Source: Dorea formicigenerans
GTDB lineage: Bacteria > Bacillota > Clostridia > Lachnospirales > Lachnospiraceae
DNA length: 64,000 bases
Direction: 5' to 3'
NCBI RefSeq assembly: GCF_025150245.1
Contig: NZ_CP102279.1
Coordinates: 124,001 to 188,000 of the forward strand
The notes beneath the pieces are model-generated. The model made no database searches. It worked only from the letters and a program-made list of their open reading frames with translations, and was not told the origin of the DNA. A program made the position numbers and the translations under genes. Below are positions 53,320 through 62,881 of this stretch, one piece after another (within the stretch, counting starts at the first letter, position 1; each line of letters starts with the position of its first letter).

Positions 53320-54231
53320 ATGAATCAGAACTTTTATGATAAATTGAACAATGTGATAGCAAAGGATAGCATTTTGATCGATGAGCCGATGAGCCGTCAC
53401 ACTACATTTCGTGTGGGCGGACCGGCAGATTTTTTCGTGACACCAAAGGCGAAGGAAGAAGTAAGAGATGTGATCCGTATCTGTAAAGAAGCAGGAATGC
53501 CGTATTATATTATAGGAAATGGAAGTAATCTTCTTGTGTCTGATGCAGGATACCGCGGTGTGATCGTTCAGATTTATAAGGAAATGAATGAAGTGAAGGT
53601 AGAAGGTGATCTTGTAAAGGCACAGGCTGGAGCATTGCTTTCAGGAATCGCGGCTAAAGCGCTGGGGGCAGAGCTTTCAGGTTTTGAATTTGCTTCTGGA
53701 ATTCCGGGGACAATCGGAGGTGCCTGTGTGATGAATGCAGGAGCCTACGGCGGAGAGATGAAGGATGTACTGGAATTTGTGACAGTGCTTACAGGTGAAG
53801 GTAAGATTATAGAACTGGGCCGTAATGAACTGGAGCTTGGATACCGCACTAGTGTGATTGCGAAGAAAGGTTATATTGTGCTTGGGGCGGTGTTGAAGCT
53901 TGAGCGCGGAGACGGAGAGAAGATCAAAACTTATATGGATGAGCTGAAGGAGAAGCGTGTGACGAAACAGCCGTTGGAATATCCAAGTGCCGGAAGTACG
54001 TTTAAGCGTCCGGAAGGATATTTTGCAGGAAAACTGATTGAGGATGCCGGACTTCGGGGATTTCAGGTCGGAGGAGCACAGGTGTCCGAAAAGCACTGTG
54101 GTTTTGTGATCAACCGGGATCATGCGACGGCAGCAGATATTATGGAACTGATGAGACAGGTACAGATCCGTGTGAAGGAGAATTCCGGCGTGGATCTGGA
54201 ACCGGAAGTGAAGAGATTAGGGGACGAATAA
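53320..54231 (+). CDS. murB: UDP-N-acetylenolpyruvoylglucosamine reductase
   Basis: A 303-residue type IIa MurB. FAD-binding motifs 'TFRVGGPADFFV' and 'IGNGSNLLVSD', and the catalytic 'YRTSVI' and 'PSAGSTFKRPEG' (proton-donating Ser) are present. It completes UDP-MurNAc synthesis after MurA. It is followed by rapZ after one base, then whiA and an HPr-like gene, the typical Firmicutes order except that the YvcK gene is missing. Confidence 0.96.
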   Translation: MNQNFYDKLNNVIAKDSILIDEPMSRHTTFRVGGPADFFVTPKAKEEVRDVIRICKEAGMPYYIIGNGSNLLVSDAGYRGVIVQIYKEMNEVKVEGDLVKAQAGALLSGIAAKALGAELSGFEFASGIPGTIGGACVMNAGAYGGEMKDVLEFVTVLTGEGKIIELGRNELELGYRTSVIAKKGYIVLGAVLKLERGDGEKIKTYMDELKEKRVTKQPLEYPSAGSTFKRPEGYFAGKLIEDAGLRGFQVGGAQVSEKHCGFVINRDHATAADIMELMRQVQIRVKENSGVDLEPEVKRLGDE

Positions 54232-54232
54232 G

Positions 54233-55114
54233 ATGAGACTTGTAATTGTGACTGGAATGTCCGGTGCCGGAAAAAGTACAGCACTTAAGATGCTGGAAGA
54301 TATGGGATATTTTTGTGTGGATAATCTGCCGGTCCCATTGATTCCGAAATTTGCAGAACTTCTGGCGGTGCCGGGTACGGAGATGAATAAAGCAGCTCTT
54401 GGAGTAGATATCCGGAGCGGACAGAGCTTTCAGGAGCTTGCGAATGTACTGAAAGTTCTGGATGAAGGCGGCTGCCAGTATGAGATCCTTTATCTGGAAT
54501 CCAGCGATGATGTACTTGTAAAGAGATATAAAGAGACGAGACGTTTTCATCCGCTGGCAGGTAGTGACGGACGTGTGGAAGATGGTCTGAAGAGAGAACG
54601 AGAACTTCTTGGATTCCTGAAGAAAAAAGCGGATTATCTTGTAGATACCAGTCATATGCTTACAAGAGAACTGAAAGCAGAGCTGAACAAGATATTTGTC
54701 CAGAACAAGGAATATAAGAACCTTTACATTACGGTGTTGTCATTTGGCTTTAAGTATGGAATTCCGAATGATGCAGATCTGGTGTTTGATGTACGTTTTC
54801 TGCCAAATCCATATTATATAGAAGAGTTACGTCCTATGAGTGGAAATGATCAGCCGGTCAGAGACTATGTGATGAATAACGACACAGCAAAACAGTTCTT
54901 GACAAAGCTTACGGATATGGTAGAATTTCTCATACCGAATTACATTTCCGAGGGAAAGACACAGCTTGTGATCGGAATTGGATGTACGGGAGGAAAGCAT
55001 CGTTCCGTTACACTGGCAAATGAATTGTATGAGGCGCTGAAAAAAACAGACAGCTATGGAGTTCGCATTGAGCACCGTGATATCGGAAAAGATGCGATCA
55101 CGAAGGCAAAATAG
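54233..55114 (+). CDS. rapZ: RNase adapter protein RapZ/YvcJ family
   Basis: A 293-residue P-loop protein: Walker A 'GMSGAGKSTAL', a Walker B-like segment, and the C-terminal domain with 'YISEGKTQLVIGIGCTGGKHRSV'. In enterobacteria RapZ binds GlmY/GlmZ small RNAs to tune glucosamine-6-phosphate supply; in Bacillus YvcJ is a nucleotidase-like protein affecting competence. A role in cell-wall precursor control fits its place right after murB. Confidence 0.94.
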   Translation: MRLVIVTGMSGAGKSTALKMLEDMGYFCVDNLPVPLIPKFAELLAVPGTEMNKAALGVDIRSGQSFQELANVLKVLDEGGCQYEILYLESSDDVLVKRYKETRRFHPLAGSDGRVEDGLKRERELLGFLKKKADYLVDTSHMLTRELKAELNKIFVQNKEYKNLYITVLSFGFKYGIPNDADLVFDVRFLPNPYYIEELRPMSGNDQPVRDYVMNNDTAKQFLTKLTDMVEFLIPNYISEGKTQLVIGIGCTGGKHRSVTLANELYEALKKTDSYGVRIEHRDIGKDAITKAK

Positions 55115-55123
55115 GTGAGTATC

Positions 55124-56002
55124 ATGTCGTTTTCGGGGAAAATAAAAGAAGAACTCGCAGAGCATGTCGCGAAAGCACGGCATTGTAATCTGGCAGAACT
55201 GACTGCGATTTTACATATGTGCGGGGAATTTGAAGAAGATAAAAATGGTATATGTACGATTAGATTCCGATCAGAAAATTATCTGGTAGCGAGAAAGTGC
55301 TTTACATTAATGTCAAAAACATTTAATATAGAAGCTGACATCGTAGTCCGAAAGAATATGACGAATGGAAGCACAAGTTATTTTATGCGTTGGGCAGGAG
55401 AGGAACTGTTGGCGGTAAAGAATGCACTTGTGCAGGCTGTATGCTGTAAGCGTGCTTATATCAGGGGGGCATTCATTGCAGCAGGATCGATGAGTGATCC
55501 GAGCAAGTCTTATCATTTTGAGATTGTGTGTGGGGAACTTGCACAGGCAGAGTATGTGAGAGATATGATCAACAGCTTTGACCTGGATGCTAAGATCGTA
55601 ACGCGTAAGAAGACATTTGTCGTATACTTGAAAGAAGGATCCCAGATTGTGGATGTCCTGAACATTATGGAAGCGCACATCGCCCTCATGGAACTTGAGA
55701 ATGTCCGCATTTTGAAGGAGATGCGCAACTCAGTGAATCGAAAAGTTAATTGTGAGACAGCGAATATCAACAAGACCGTATCGGCGGCCGTAAGGCAGAT
55801 GGAAGATATTGTGTATGTCAGAGATACAGTTGGCTTGGATTATTTACCGGAAGGATTAAGAGACGTTGCCCTTACACGGCTTGAGAATCCGGATGCAACT
55901 CTGAAAGAGCTGGGGAGTCTTATGGCAGACCCGGTTGGAAAATCAGGGGTGAATCACCGGCTGAGAAAGATTAGCGAGATAGCAGATAAGTTAAGGGGTT
56001 AG
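55124..56002 (+). CDS. whiA: DNA-binding protein WhiA
   Basis: A 292-residue protein with an N-terminal LAGLIDADG homing-endonuclease-like fold (~1-200, no catalytic acids expected) and a C-terminal helix-turn-helix ('LGSLMADPVGKSGVNHRLRKI'). WhiA affects sporulation or cell division and chromosome segregation in Gram-positive bacteria. ATG at 55124 is preferred over GTG 55115, which lies in the AGGTGAG binding site. Part of the murB-rapZ-whiA-HPr-like run. Confidence 0.93.
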   Translation: MSFSGKIKEELAEHVAKARHCNLAELTAILHMCGEFEEDKNGICTIRFRSENYLVARKCFTLMSKTFNIEADIVVRKNMTNGSTSYFMRWAGEELLAVKNALVQAVCCKRAYIRGAFIAAGSMSDPSKSYHFEIVCGELAQAEYVRDMINSFDLDAKIVTRKKTFVVYLKEGSQIVDVLNIMEAHIALMELENVRILKEMRNSVNRKVNCETANINKTVSAAVRQMEDIVYVRDTVGLDYLPEGLRDVALTRLENPDATLKELGSLMADPVGKSGVNHRLRKISEIADKLRG

Positions 56003-56018
56003 TTTAAGGAGGATTTAT

Positions 56019-56282
56019 ATGATTAAGAAACCTGTTACACTTCGGTCAGACCTGGACATGGAGTCCAGACCAATCGCACATCTTGTGCAGGAGGCAAGTC
56101 AGTATGACAGTACGGTGTACATTGAGATGGACAACATGAAGATTAATGCCAAAAGTATTATGGGGATGATGGCATTACAGTCACACCAGCCGGGAAAAGG
56201 AACCAACCTTACTCTCATTGCTGAGGGAGACGACGAGGAGCAGGCTGTAAGTGGAGTGGAATCATTTCTGCTTGCACAGTAA
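56019..56282 (+). CDS. HPr-like protein with Glu15 (Crh analogue)
   Basis: An 87-residue HPr-fold protein. The phosphotransfer His15 of HPr ('GIHARP') is Glu15 here ('DMESRP'), so it cannot pass phosphate in the PTS. The regulatory Ser46 is kept in 'NAKSIMGMM', the site phosphorylated by HPr kinase. In Bacillus the equivalent gene after whiA is crh, with Gln15 and Ser46, a CcpA corepressor. A Crh-like regulatory role is therefore likely. TAAGGAGG precedes the ATG; a terminator follows at 56314. Confidence 0.88.
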   Translation: MIKKPVTLRSDLDMESRPIAHLVQEASQYDSTVYIEMDNMKINAKSIMGMMALQSHQPGKGTNLTLIAEGDDEEQAVSGVESFLLAQ

Positions 56283-56313
56283 TCAATAACATACATAGAT
56301 AATTGAGGAATCG

Positions 56314-56342
56314 AAAGAGGGCATCTCACATGCCCTCTTTTT
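56314..56342 (+). terminator. Terminator of murB-whiA-HPr-like operon
   Basis: AAAGAGGGCA / TGCCCTCTTT stem, 7-base loop, T tail. Confidence 0.9.
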
Positions 56343-56376
56343 GGAATATATTGTAAAACCATGGAGGAAATGTCAG

Positions 56377-57327
56377 ATGAAAAAGCTTCTATTTGTATAC
56401 AATCCACGTGCAGGAAAAGAGATGCTAAAGCCAAGATTGTCAGATGTTCTTGATATCTTTGTGAAAGCGGGATATGAAGTGACAGTGCATCCGACACAGG
56501 CATACAGGGACGCTTATTATCAAATCAAGGAATACGAAGTTGGCAAATATGATCTGATTGCGTGTAGCGGTGGAGATGGAACGATTGACGAGGTTGCGAC
56601 TGGAATGATGAAGCGCCGTGAGATGGGAAAAGATGTTGTTCCGGTAGGATATATTCCGGCAGGAACGACGAATGATTTTGCCAAGAGTCTGCACATTCCG
56701 AGAAAACCCCTTGCGGCAGCAGACAATGCGGTGAAGGGAGTTCCATTTCCGTGCGACATTGGAAAGTTCAATGACAGCGTATTTGTTTATATTGCAGCAT
56801 TTGGAATTTTTACAGATGTGTCCTACGAGACAGATCAGGCAGTGAAAAATGTACTTGGTCATATGGCGTATATATTGGAAGGTGCAAAGAGAATCTTTAA
56901 CATTCCTTCCTATAAAATTAAGGTGGAGCATGACGGGGAAGTTATCGAGGACGAATTTATCTTCGGTATGGTGACGAATTCTCGTTCCGTTGGCGGCTTT
57001 TCTAATATGGTCGGGAAAAATATAGTATTTGACGACGGACTGTTTGAAGTGACACTGATCAAGACCCCGAAGAATCCAATTGCTTTGCAGGAGATTATTG
57101 CAGCACTCCTGATCGAGCAGGTGGATACAAAGCATATGTACACATTTAAGACAAAAAAAATTACCTTTGATTCTGTTGAAGAGATTCCGTGGACACTGGA
57201 TGGAGAGTTCGGCGGAGAACAGGATTATGTGGAAATCGAGAATGTTCAGAAGGCAATGGAGATTATGGTTCCGGAGAATCATGTACTGGAGCTGAGCGAG
57301 CAGAAAAATAAAATAGAAAGAGATTAA
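56377..57327 (+). CDS. Diacylglycerol kinase family lipid kinase
   Basis: A 316-residue DagK/YegS-type kinase. The nucleotide-binding 'YNPRAGK' and 'SGGDGTIDEVATGM', plus 'PAGTTNDFAKSL', define the family. It phosphorylates diacylglycerol or a related lipid at the inner membrane face, recycling lipid left by lipoteichoic acid synthesis in relatives. GGAGG precedes ATG 56377; an in-frame TTG at 56341 lies within the terminator tail and is excluded. The NSS transporter gene begins four bases after its stop. Confidence 0.9.
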   Translation: MKKLLFVYNPRAGKEMLKPRLSDVLDIFVKAGYEVTVHPTQAYRDAYYQIKEYEVGKYDLIACSGGDGTIDEVATGMMKRREMGKDVVPVGYIPAGTTNDFAKSLHIPRKPLAAADNAVKGVPFPCDIGKFNDSVFVYIAAFGIFTDVSYETDQAVKNVLGHMAYILEGAKRIFNIPSYKIKVEHDGEVIEDEFIFGMVTNSRSVGGFSNMVGKNIVFDDGLFEVTLIKTPKNPIALQEIIAALLIEQVDTKHMYTFKTKKITFDSVEEIPWTLDGEFGGEQDYVEIENVQKAMEIMVPENHVLELSEQKNKIERD

Positions 57328-57331
57328 ATAA

Positions 57332-58705
57332 GTGGAGACTAGAGAAAAATTTTCATCAAGACTGGGATTTATATTAATGTCCGCAGGCTGTGCAATTGGT
57401 CTGGGAAATGTATGGAGATTCCCGTATATCACAGGAGTGTACGGAGGAGGAGCATTTGTGCTTCTGTATCTGTTCTTTCTTTTGATTTTAGGACTTCCGA
57501 TCATTGTTATGGAGTTCGCGGTTGGCCGTGGAAGCCAGAAGAGTATTGCAAAGTCTTTCAATGAACTGGAACCAAAAGGAAGTAAATGGCACATTTACCG
57601 CTATTTCGGAATTGCAGGTAATTATCTGCTGATGATGTTCTATACGACAATCGGCGGCTGGATGCTCGCATATTTCGTAAAGATGGTAAAAGGAGATTTC
57701 GTAGGAGCTGACACAAAGCAGGTGGAGGCGATTTTTGGAGAACTGACTTCTAACAGAAATGAAATGCTGTTCTGGATGATTTTGATTTCCGTGCTGGGGC
57801 TTATAGTGTGTTCTATGGGACTTCAAAATGGTGTCGAAAAAATGACAAAATTCATGATGTCCAGTTTGTTTGTAATTATGTTAATATTGGTCGTTCGTGC
57901 AACGACACTGGATGGTGCGGTAGATGGATTGAAGTTCTATCTGCTTCCGGATTTTGGTAAGATGGCCGAAAATGGATTTAAAGAAGCGGTGTTTGCGGCA
58001 ATGGGACAATCATTCTTTACTTTAAGTGTCGGAATTGGTGCACTGGCAATCTTTGGAAGTTATATTGGAAAAGAGAGAAGATTGACTGGAGAGGCAATCA
58101 GCATCACCGTTCTGGATACGGTTGTAGCGCTTGTTGCAGGTCTGATCATATTTCCATCCTGTTTTGCATTTGATGTAAACCCGGGTCAGGGACCAGGACT
58201 TGTATTTGTGACACTGCCAAATGTATTCCGTGAGATGGCTGGCGGAAGAATCTGGGGAGCTCTGTTTTTCCTGTTCATGTCGTTTGCAGCATTTTCCACG
58301 ATCATCGCAGTGTTCCAGAATATTATCCAATTCGCAAGAGATATGTGGGGGATTTCTTTGAAGAAATCTGTTCTTATTAATGGAGTTCTGCTGATTCTTC
58401 TTGCGGTGCCTTGTGTGCTTGGAATGACAGACTGGGCAGGATTCTCTATAGGTGGAAAGAGTATTATGGATATCGAGGATTTCCTTGTAAGTAATAACCT
58501 TCTGCCGATTGGATCACTGGTATATCTTTTGTTCTGTATGACAAGATATGGCTGGGGATGGGATAATTTCATAAAAGAAGCAAATACCGGATCCGGAGTG
58601 AAATTCCCGACACATAAAGCCATCCGGTTTTACCTGACATTTATCCTGCCGCTGATCGTGCTGTTTATATTTGTGCAGGGTTATTGGGGCTTGATCGCAG
58701 GATAG
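57332..58705 (+). CDS. Sodium-dependent transporter, NSS (SNF) family
   Basis: A 457-residue membrane protein with about 11 helices. Helix 1 has the NSS signature 'SAGCAIGLGNVWRFPYITG', whose unwound middle forms the Na1, Na2 and substrate sites; 'GQSFFTLSVGIGA' is helix 6. Bacterial members take up amino acids such as tryptophan or tyrosine with Na+. The start is GTG at 57332. Its use of the sodium gradient fits the Na+-type ATPase in this window. Confidence 0.92.
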   Translation: METREKFSSRLGFILMSAGCAIGLGNVWRFPYITGVYGGGAFVLLYLFFLLILGLPIIVMEFAVGRGSQKSIAKSFNELEPKGSKWHIYRYFGIAGNYLLMMFYTTIGGWMLAYFVKMVKGDFVGADTKQVEAIFGELTSNRNEMLFWMILISVLGLIVCSMGLQNGVEKMTKFMMSSLFVIMLILVVRATTLDGAVDGLKFYLLPDFGKMAENGFKEAVFAAMGQSFFTLSVGIGALAIFGSYIGKERRLTGEAISITVLDTVVALVAGLIIFPSCFAFDVNPGQGPGLVFVTLPNVFREMAGGRIWGALFFLFMSFAAFSTIIAVFQNIIQFARDMWGISLKKSVLINGVLLILLAVPCVLGMTDWAGFSIGGKSIMDIEDFLVSNNLLPIGSLVYLLFCMTRYGWGWDNFIKEANTGSGVKFPTHKAIRFYLTFILPLIVLFIFVQGYWGLIAG

Positions 58706-58784
58706 GACATAAAAAACGTAGTTTTAGATTACGATGTCGTACAAACAATGGTTTTGCGCCGACCGAAACGGAGTGTAGACTTGC

Positions 58785-58842
58785 AGAGGTGCGCAGTAGA
58801 AGTATGTCATGCAATTGCATGACGCGCACCTCGCAGCAAGAA
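58785..58842. repeat. 58-bp dispersed hairpin repeat, copy 2
   Basis: Near-identical to 51293-51350, differing at one base that makes the stem perfect (GAGGTGCGC / GCGCACCTC). Inner palindrome GTCATGCAATTGCATGAC. It lies downstream of the NSS transporter gene and ahead of tRNA-Glu. Confidence 0.9.
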
Positions 58843-58968
58843 AGCCAATACACCGAAAGCCGAATATGATTTCCAGTATAAAGGTGCATCGGAATGTCAG
58901 ATGCGTCCCTACAAAATGTCGGAATTTGATGAAAAAATAAAAAAGCTTAAAAAAATTGAAAAAAGTGC

Positions 58969-58997
58969 TTGCATTCTTGGGAAACCTTTGCTATACT
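58969..58997 (+). promoter_or_regulatory. Promoter of tRNA-Glu
   Basis: TTGCAT (58969-58974), 17-base spacer, TATACT (58992-58997), about 50 bases before the tRNA. Confidence 0.8.
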
Positions 58998-59046
58998 AAG
59001 CAAGTACCGAACGCGAGGGTACAGAAAAAACATAAAAAACTGATAT

Positions 59047-59118
59047 GGCTCCGTGGTCAAGCGGTCAAGACGCTAGCCTCTCACGCTGGAATCAGGGGTT
59101 CGATTCCCCTCGGAGTCA
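59047..59118 (+). tRNA. tRNA-Glu (anticodon CTC)
   Basis: A 72-base cloverleaf: acceptor GGCTCCG / CGGAGTC, anticodon stem CTAGC / GCTGG with loop CTCTCAC (anticodon CTC), and T arm GGGGTTCGATTCCCC. CCA is not encoded. It is a single tRNA between its promoter and a strong terminator. Confidence 0.95.
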
Positions 59119-59123
59119 CTAAG

Positions 59124-59152
59124 ATCCACAGATTGTTCTGTGGATTTTTTTT
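59124..59152 (+). terminator. Terminator of tRNA-Glu
   Basis: ATCCACAGA / TCTGTGGAT perfect stem with a TTGT loop, followed by eight T residues. Confidence 0.93.
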
Positions 59153-59342
59153 GTCGTATCCGTGATGAAACGAAGTCTGAGGAGTATTCACCTGGGAAGG
59201 ATATTTTACAAAAGTATTAGTCCAGAAAACGGAAATGACTTATTTGAAATATAAAAAGGCGTAGAATTTAATTGTTAAAAATATGACGAAAATACCTCCG
59301 GATTGGCCGAATTTTTTGACAAAATCACATGTCTCCAGATAC

Positions 59343-59371
59343 TTGTCATTTAGAATGTTATGGTCTATAAT
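59343..59371 (+). promoter_or_regulatory. Promoter of fba
   Basis: TTGTCA (59343-59348), 17-base spacer, TATAAT (59366-59371), 40 bases ahead of the start codon. Confidence 0.8.
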
Positions 59372-59411
59372 GAGGAAAGCAAAGGTAACAATTTAAATGG
59401 AGGAATTTAAC

Positions 59412-60278
59412 ATGTTAGTATCAGCAAAAGAAATGCTTGAAAAAGCAGTAGAAGGCCACTATGCAGTAGGGCAGTTTAACATCAATAATCTGGAGTGGAC
59501 AAGAAGTGCGCTTCTTGCAGCAGAAGAGGTAAAATCTCCAATTATCCTTGGTGTATCTGAGGGCGCAGGAAAATGGATGACAGGATTCAAGACAGTTTCT
59601 GCTATGGTACAGGCCATGATCGAAGAACTGAATATCACAGTTCCGGTAGCATTACATCTTGACCATGGTACATACGAAGGATGTTATAAGTGTATAGAGG
59701 CAGGATTCTCCTCTATTATGTTCGACGGATCACACTATCCGATCGAGGAGAACATTGAGAAGACGCGTGAACTTGTGAAAGTCTGCAATGAGAAAGGAAT
59801 TTCTCTTGAAGCAGAGGTTGGTTCTATCGGTGGAGAAGAGGATGGCGTAGTCGGAATGGGCGAGTGCGCAGATCCTAAGGAATGCAAGATGATCGCTGAT
59901 CTCGGTGTTACAATGCTGGCAGCAGGAATCGGTAATATTCATGGAAAATATCCTGCAAACTGGCAGGGACTCAGCTTTGAGACTCTTGATGCAGTTCAGC
60001 AGTTAACTGGAAAACTTCCGCTCGTTCTTCACGGTGGTACAGGTATTCCGGATGATATGATTAAAAAGGCAATCAGTCTCGGTGTTGCTAAGATCAATGT
60101 AAATACAGAGTGCCAGCTTTCATTTGCAGAAGCTACACGTAAATACATTGAGGCAGGAAAGGATCTGGAAGGAAAAGGATACGATCCACGTAAACTTCTC
60201 AAACCAGGTGCAGATGCAATTATTGAAACTGTCAAAGAAAAGATGGAATTATTTGGCTCAGTTGGTAAGGCTGAATAA
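59412..60278 (+). CDS. fba: Class II fructose-bisphosphate aldolase
   Basis: A 288-residue zinc aldolase of glycolysis cleaving fructose 1,6-bisphosphate. Landmarks: 'YAVGQFNINNLEW', the zinc/catalytic 'LHLDHGTYEG', 'GNIHGKYP' and 'LHGGTGIPDD', and 'INVNTECQLSF' for phosphate binding. ATG at 59412 follows GGAGGA by about seven bases; ATG 59397 precedes that site. It has its own promoter and terminates at 60341. Confidence 0.94.
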   Translation: MLVSAKEMLEKAVEGHYAVGQFNINNLEWTRSALLAAEEVKSPIILGVSEGAGKWMTGFKTVSAMVQAMIEELNITVPVALHLDHGTYEGCYKCIEAGFSSIMFDGSHYPIEENIEKTRELVKVCNEKGISLEAEVGSIGGEEDGVVGMGECADPKECKMIADLGVTMLAAGIGNIHGKYPANWQGLSFETLDAVQQLTGKLPLVLHGGTGIPDDMIKKAISLGVAKINVNTECQLSFAEATRKYIEAGKDLEGKGYDPRKLLKPGADAIIETVKEKMELFGSVGKAE

Positions 60279-60293
60279 AGATTTAATTTATAC

Positions 60294-60322
60294 TTGCCTT
60301 TTTCAGACGATTGGGTTATACT
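60294..60322 (+). promoter_or_regulatory. Promoter between fba and glnN
   Basis: TTGCCT (60294-60299), 17-base spacer, TATACT (60317-60322). Its predicted start (~60329) is only about 12 bases before a terminator hairpin, so transcripts would be very short unless the hairpin is overridden. Confidence 0.55.
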
Positions 60323-60340
60323 AACTGACATAGACAGAAC

Positions 60341-60374
60341 AAAGGCGTTCCAATGTTGAATTGGAGTGCCTTTT
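60341..60374 (+). terminator. Terminator hairpin before glnN
   Basis: AAAGGCGTTCCAAT / ATTGGAGTGCCTTTT stem with two G-T wobbles and a T run. It ends fba transcripts and may also act as an attenuator for the promoter at 60294. Confidence 0.8.
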
Positions 60375-60486
60375 CTGTATATATAAAAATAGTAATTGTT
60401 TAGTATTTGACAAACGGCGAGTATAAGAAAGAATATGGTATTGAATGATTACAATTTAAAATAAGTGAAAGAGAGGAAAGCAGGAT

Positions 60487-62598
60487 ATGAGCGAGCGTTT
60501 TAATGTAGCAGACATTTTCGGAGAAGATGTATTTAATGACACTGTTATGCAAGAGCGCCTTCCGAAAAAAGTATACAAGGATTTGAAGAAGACGATCGAG
60601 GAAGGAAAAGAATTAGACCTTGCCACAGCTGATGTCATCGCACATGAGATGAAAGAGTGGGCAATTGAGAAGGGAGCTACACATTATACGCACTGGTTCC
60701 AGCCACTGACAGGTGTAACTGCTGAGAAGCATGATTCATTCATTTCCGCACCGCTTCCGAGTGGAAAGGTTCTTATGAGCTTTTCAGGAAAAGAACTGAT
60801 CAAAGGAGAGCCGGATGCATCTTCATTCCCGTCCGGAGGACTTCGTGCAACATTTGAAGCACGTGGATATACAGCATGGGATTGTACATCACCGGCATTT
60901 GTAAGACATGATGCAGCAGGTGCTACACTTTGTATCCCAACTGCTTTCTGTTCTTATACAGGAGAGGCACTGGATCAGAAGACACCACTTCTTCGTTCTA
61001 TGCAGGTAATCAATGAACAGTCATTGAGATTACTTCGTCTCTTTGGAAATACAACAGCTAAGAAGGTAACACCTTCTGTTGGACCTGAGCAGGAATATTT
61101 CTTAGTAGATGCTGAAAAGTTCATGCAGAGAAAAGATTTGATCTATACAGGACGTACACTTTTCGGAGCAATGCCTCCAAAAGGTCAGGAGCTGGATGAT
61201 CATTATTTTGGAACAATCCGCCAGAGAATTGCAGGATTTATGAAAGATGTAAATGAACAGCTCTGGAAAGTTGGAGTTTCATCAAAGACACAGCATAATG
61301 AGGTTGCACCGGCACAGCATGAGCTTGCACCAATCTATGCTGAAGCAAATGTAGCTTTGGATCACAACCACCTTGTAATGCAGACGTTAAAGAGAGTTGC
61401 ATGTCAGCATGGTATGAAGTGTCTGCTTCACGAGAAACCATTTGCAGGAGTTAATGGATCTGGTAAACATGACAACTGGTCACTGATAACGAATGATGGA
61501 AAGAATCTTCTGGATCCAGGTGATACACCTCATGAGAATATCCAGTTCTTACTTGTACTTACATGTATTTTGAAAGCTGTTGATGAGCACGCAGATCTTC
61601 TTCGTGAGTCTGCAGCTGATCCGGGAAATGATCACAGACTTGGAGCAAATGAGGCTCCACCGGCAATTGTATCTGTATTCCTTGGAGAGCAGCTTGAGGA
61701 TGTCCTGAATCAGTTGATCAGCACAGGAGAAGCTACACATAGTCTTGCAGAGGGAATCCTTAAGACAGGTGTAGATACACTTCCGGATTTCACAAAAGAT
61801 GCTACAGACCGTAATAGAACATCACCATTTGCGTTTACAGGTAATAAATTTGAGTTCCGTATGGTAGGATCTCGTGATTCTATTGCCGGACCGAACGTTG
61901 TACTTAACACAATCGTAGCAGATGCATTTGCAGAGGCATGTGATGTATTGGAGAAAGCAGATGACTTTGATCTTGCAGTACATGATCTGATCAAGAAATA
62001 TGCGACAGAGCATCAGAGAATCGTATTCGGTGGAAATGGATACTCTGACGAGTGGGTTGCAGAGGCTGAGAGACGTGGACTTCCGAACATCAAGTCTATG
62101 GTAGAAGCTATCCCGGCACTGACAACAGATAAAGCAATTAACCTTTTTGAGAAATATAAAGTATTTACAAAGGCAGAGCTTGAGTCCCGTGCCGAGATCA
62201 AATACGAGAACTACTCAAAGGCAATCAATATTGAAGCTCGCACAATGATCGATATGGCTACAAAACAGATCATTCCTGCAGTTATCAAATATACAAAAGA
62301 ACTTGCAGATACAATCAATGCTGTAAAGGCAGCAGGTGCAGACGTTTCCGTACAGTCTGAGCTTCTGACAGAGATTTCGGCTCTTCTTGTAGAGAGCAAG
62401 AGCGCTCTGAAAGCTTTAACAGAAGTTACAGAGAAAGCTGCAGAGATGGAAGAAGGAGAAGAGCAGGCCAGATACTATCACTTCACAGTTGTTCAGGCTA
62501 TGGCTGCGCTTCGTTCACCAGTTGACAAACTTGAGATGATCGTAGATAAAGAAGCATGGCCAATGCCTTCCTACGGAGATCTGATGTTTGAAGTATAA
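60487..62598 (+). CDS. glnN: Glutamine synthetase type III
   Basis: A 703-residue GS-III, about 1.5 times the size of GS-I, joining glutamate and ammonia with ATP. The N-terminal '[20 protein letters not shown]' and the catalytic beta-grasp/core motifs '[14 protein letters not shown]', '[19 protein letters not shown]' and '[15 protein letters not shown]' are diagnostic of type III. Common in gut Clostridia and Bacteroidetes. A terminator-like hairpin upstream (60341) may regulate it. Confidence 0.96.
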   Translation: MSERFNVADIFGEDVFNDTVMQERLPKKVYKDLKKTIEEGKELDLATADVIAHEMKEWAIEKGATHYTHWFQPLTGVTAEKHDSFISAPLPSGKVLMSFSGKELIKGEPDASSFPSGGLRATFEARGYTAWDCTSPAFVRHDAAGATLCIPTAFCSYTGEALDQKTPLLRSMQVINEQSLRLLRLFGNTTAKKVTPSVGPEQEYFLVDAEKFMQRKDLIYTGRTLFGAMPPKGQELDDHYFGTIRQRIAGFMKDVNEQLWKVGVSSKTQHNEVAPAQHELAPIYAEANVALDHNHLVMQTLKRVACQHGMKCLLHEKPFAGVNGSGKHDNWSLITNDGKNLLDPGDTPHENIQFLLVLTCILKAVDEHADLLRESAADPGNDHRLGANEAPPAIVSVFLGEQLEDVLNQLISTGEATHSLAEGILKTGVDTLPDFTKDATDRNRTSPFAFTGNKFEFRMVGSRDSIAGPNVVLNTIVADAFAEACDVLEKADDFDLAVHDLIKKYATEHQRIVFGGNGYSDEWVAEAERRGLPNIKSMVEAIPALTTDKAINLFEKYKVFTKAELESRAEIKYENYSKAINIEARTMIDMATKQIIPAVIKYTKELADTINAVKAAGADVSVQSELLTEISALLVESKSALKALTEVTEKAAEMEEGEEQARYYHFTVVQAMAALRSPVDKLEMIVDKEAWPMPSYGDLMFEV

Positions 62599-62670
62599 GA
62601 TAAATGTTCCGATAGCAGAGTACATGAGATTGTAGACTGCGGAAACTTTAGAAAGAATTAAGGATTTTAT

Positions 62671-62727
62671 AAGGACCTTGGACTTGGAATGGACACATCT
62701 TTGTGCTATTCTAGGCTCAAGGTCTTT
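62671..62727 (+). terminator. Terminator of glnN
   Basis: AAGGACCTTGGACTTGGAAT pairs with ATTCTAGGCTCAAGGTCTTT through a 20-bp stem containing several wobbles, with a T run at the 3' end. Confidence 0.8.
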
Positions 62728-62881
62728 TTCTATGGCATTTGAGTAATGTTGTATGGAGTAGAGATGCATTGTGGATCTTTAAATAATAAAGTGTGAAGGT
62801 GTCTGGCGCGTTCGTGATACATAATAGAAAAGATTAAGTGTTAATATTAGATATAAGAGATTAAGGAAGGAGATGGAAGAT

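Noticed and set aside
56440-57594. 384-codon open frame on the minus strand
   Set aside because: It lies opposite the lipid kinase and transporter genes, has no ribosome binding site or recognisable domain, and the plus-strand genes are unambiguous.
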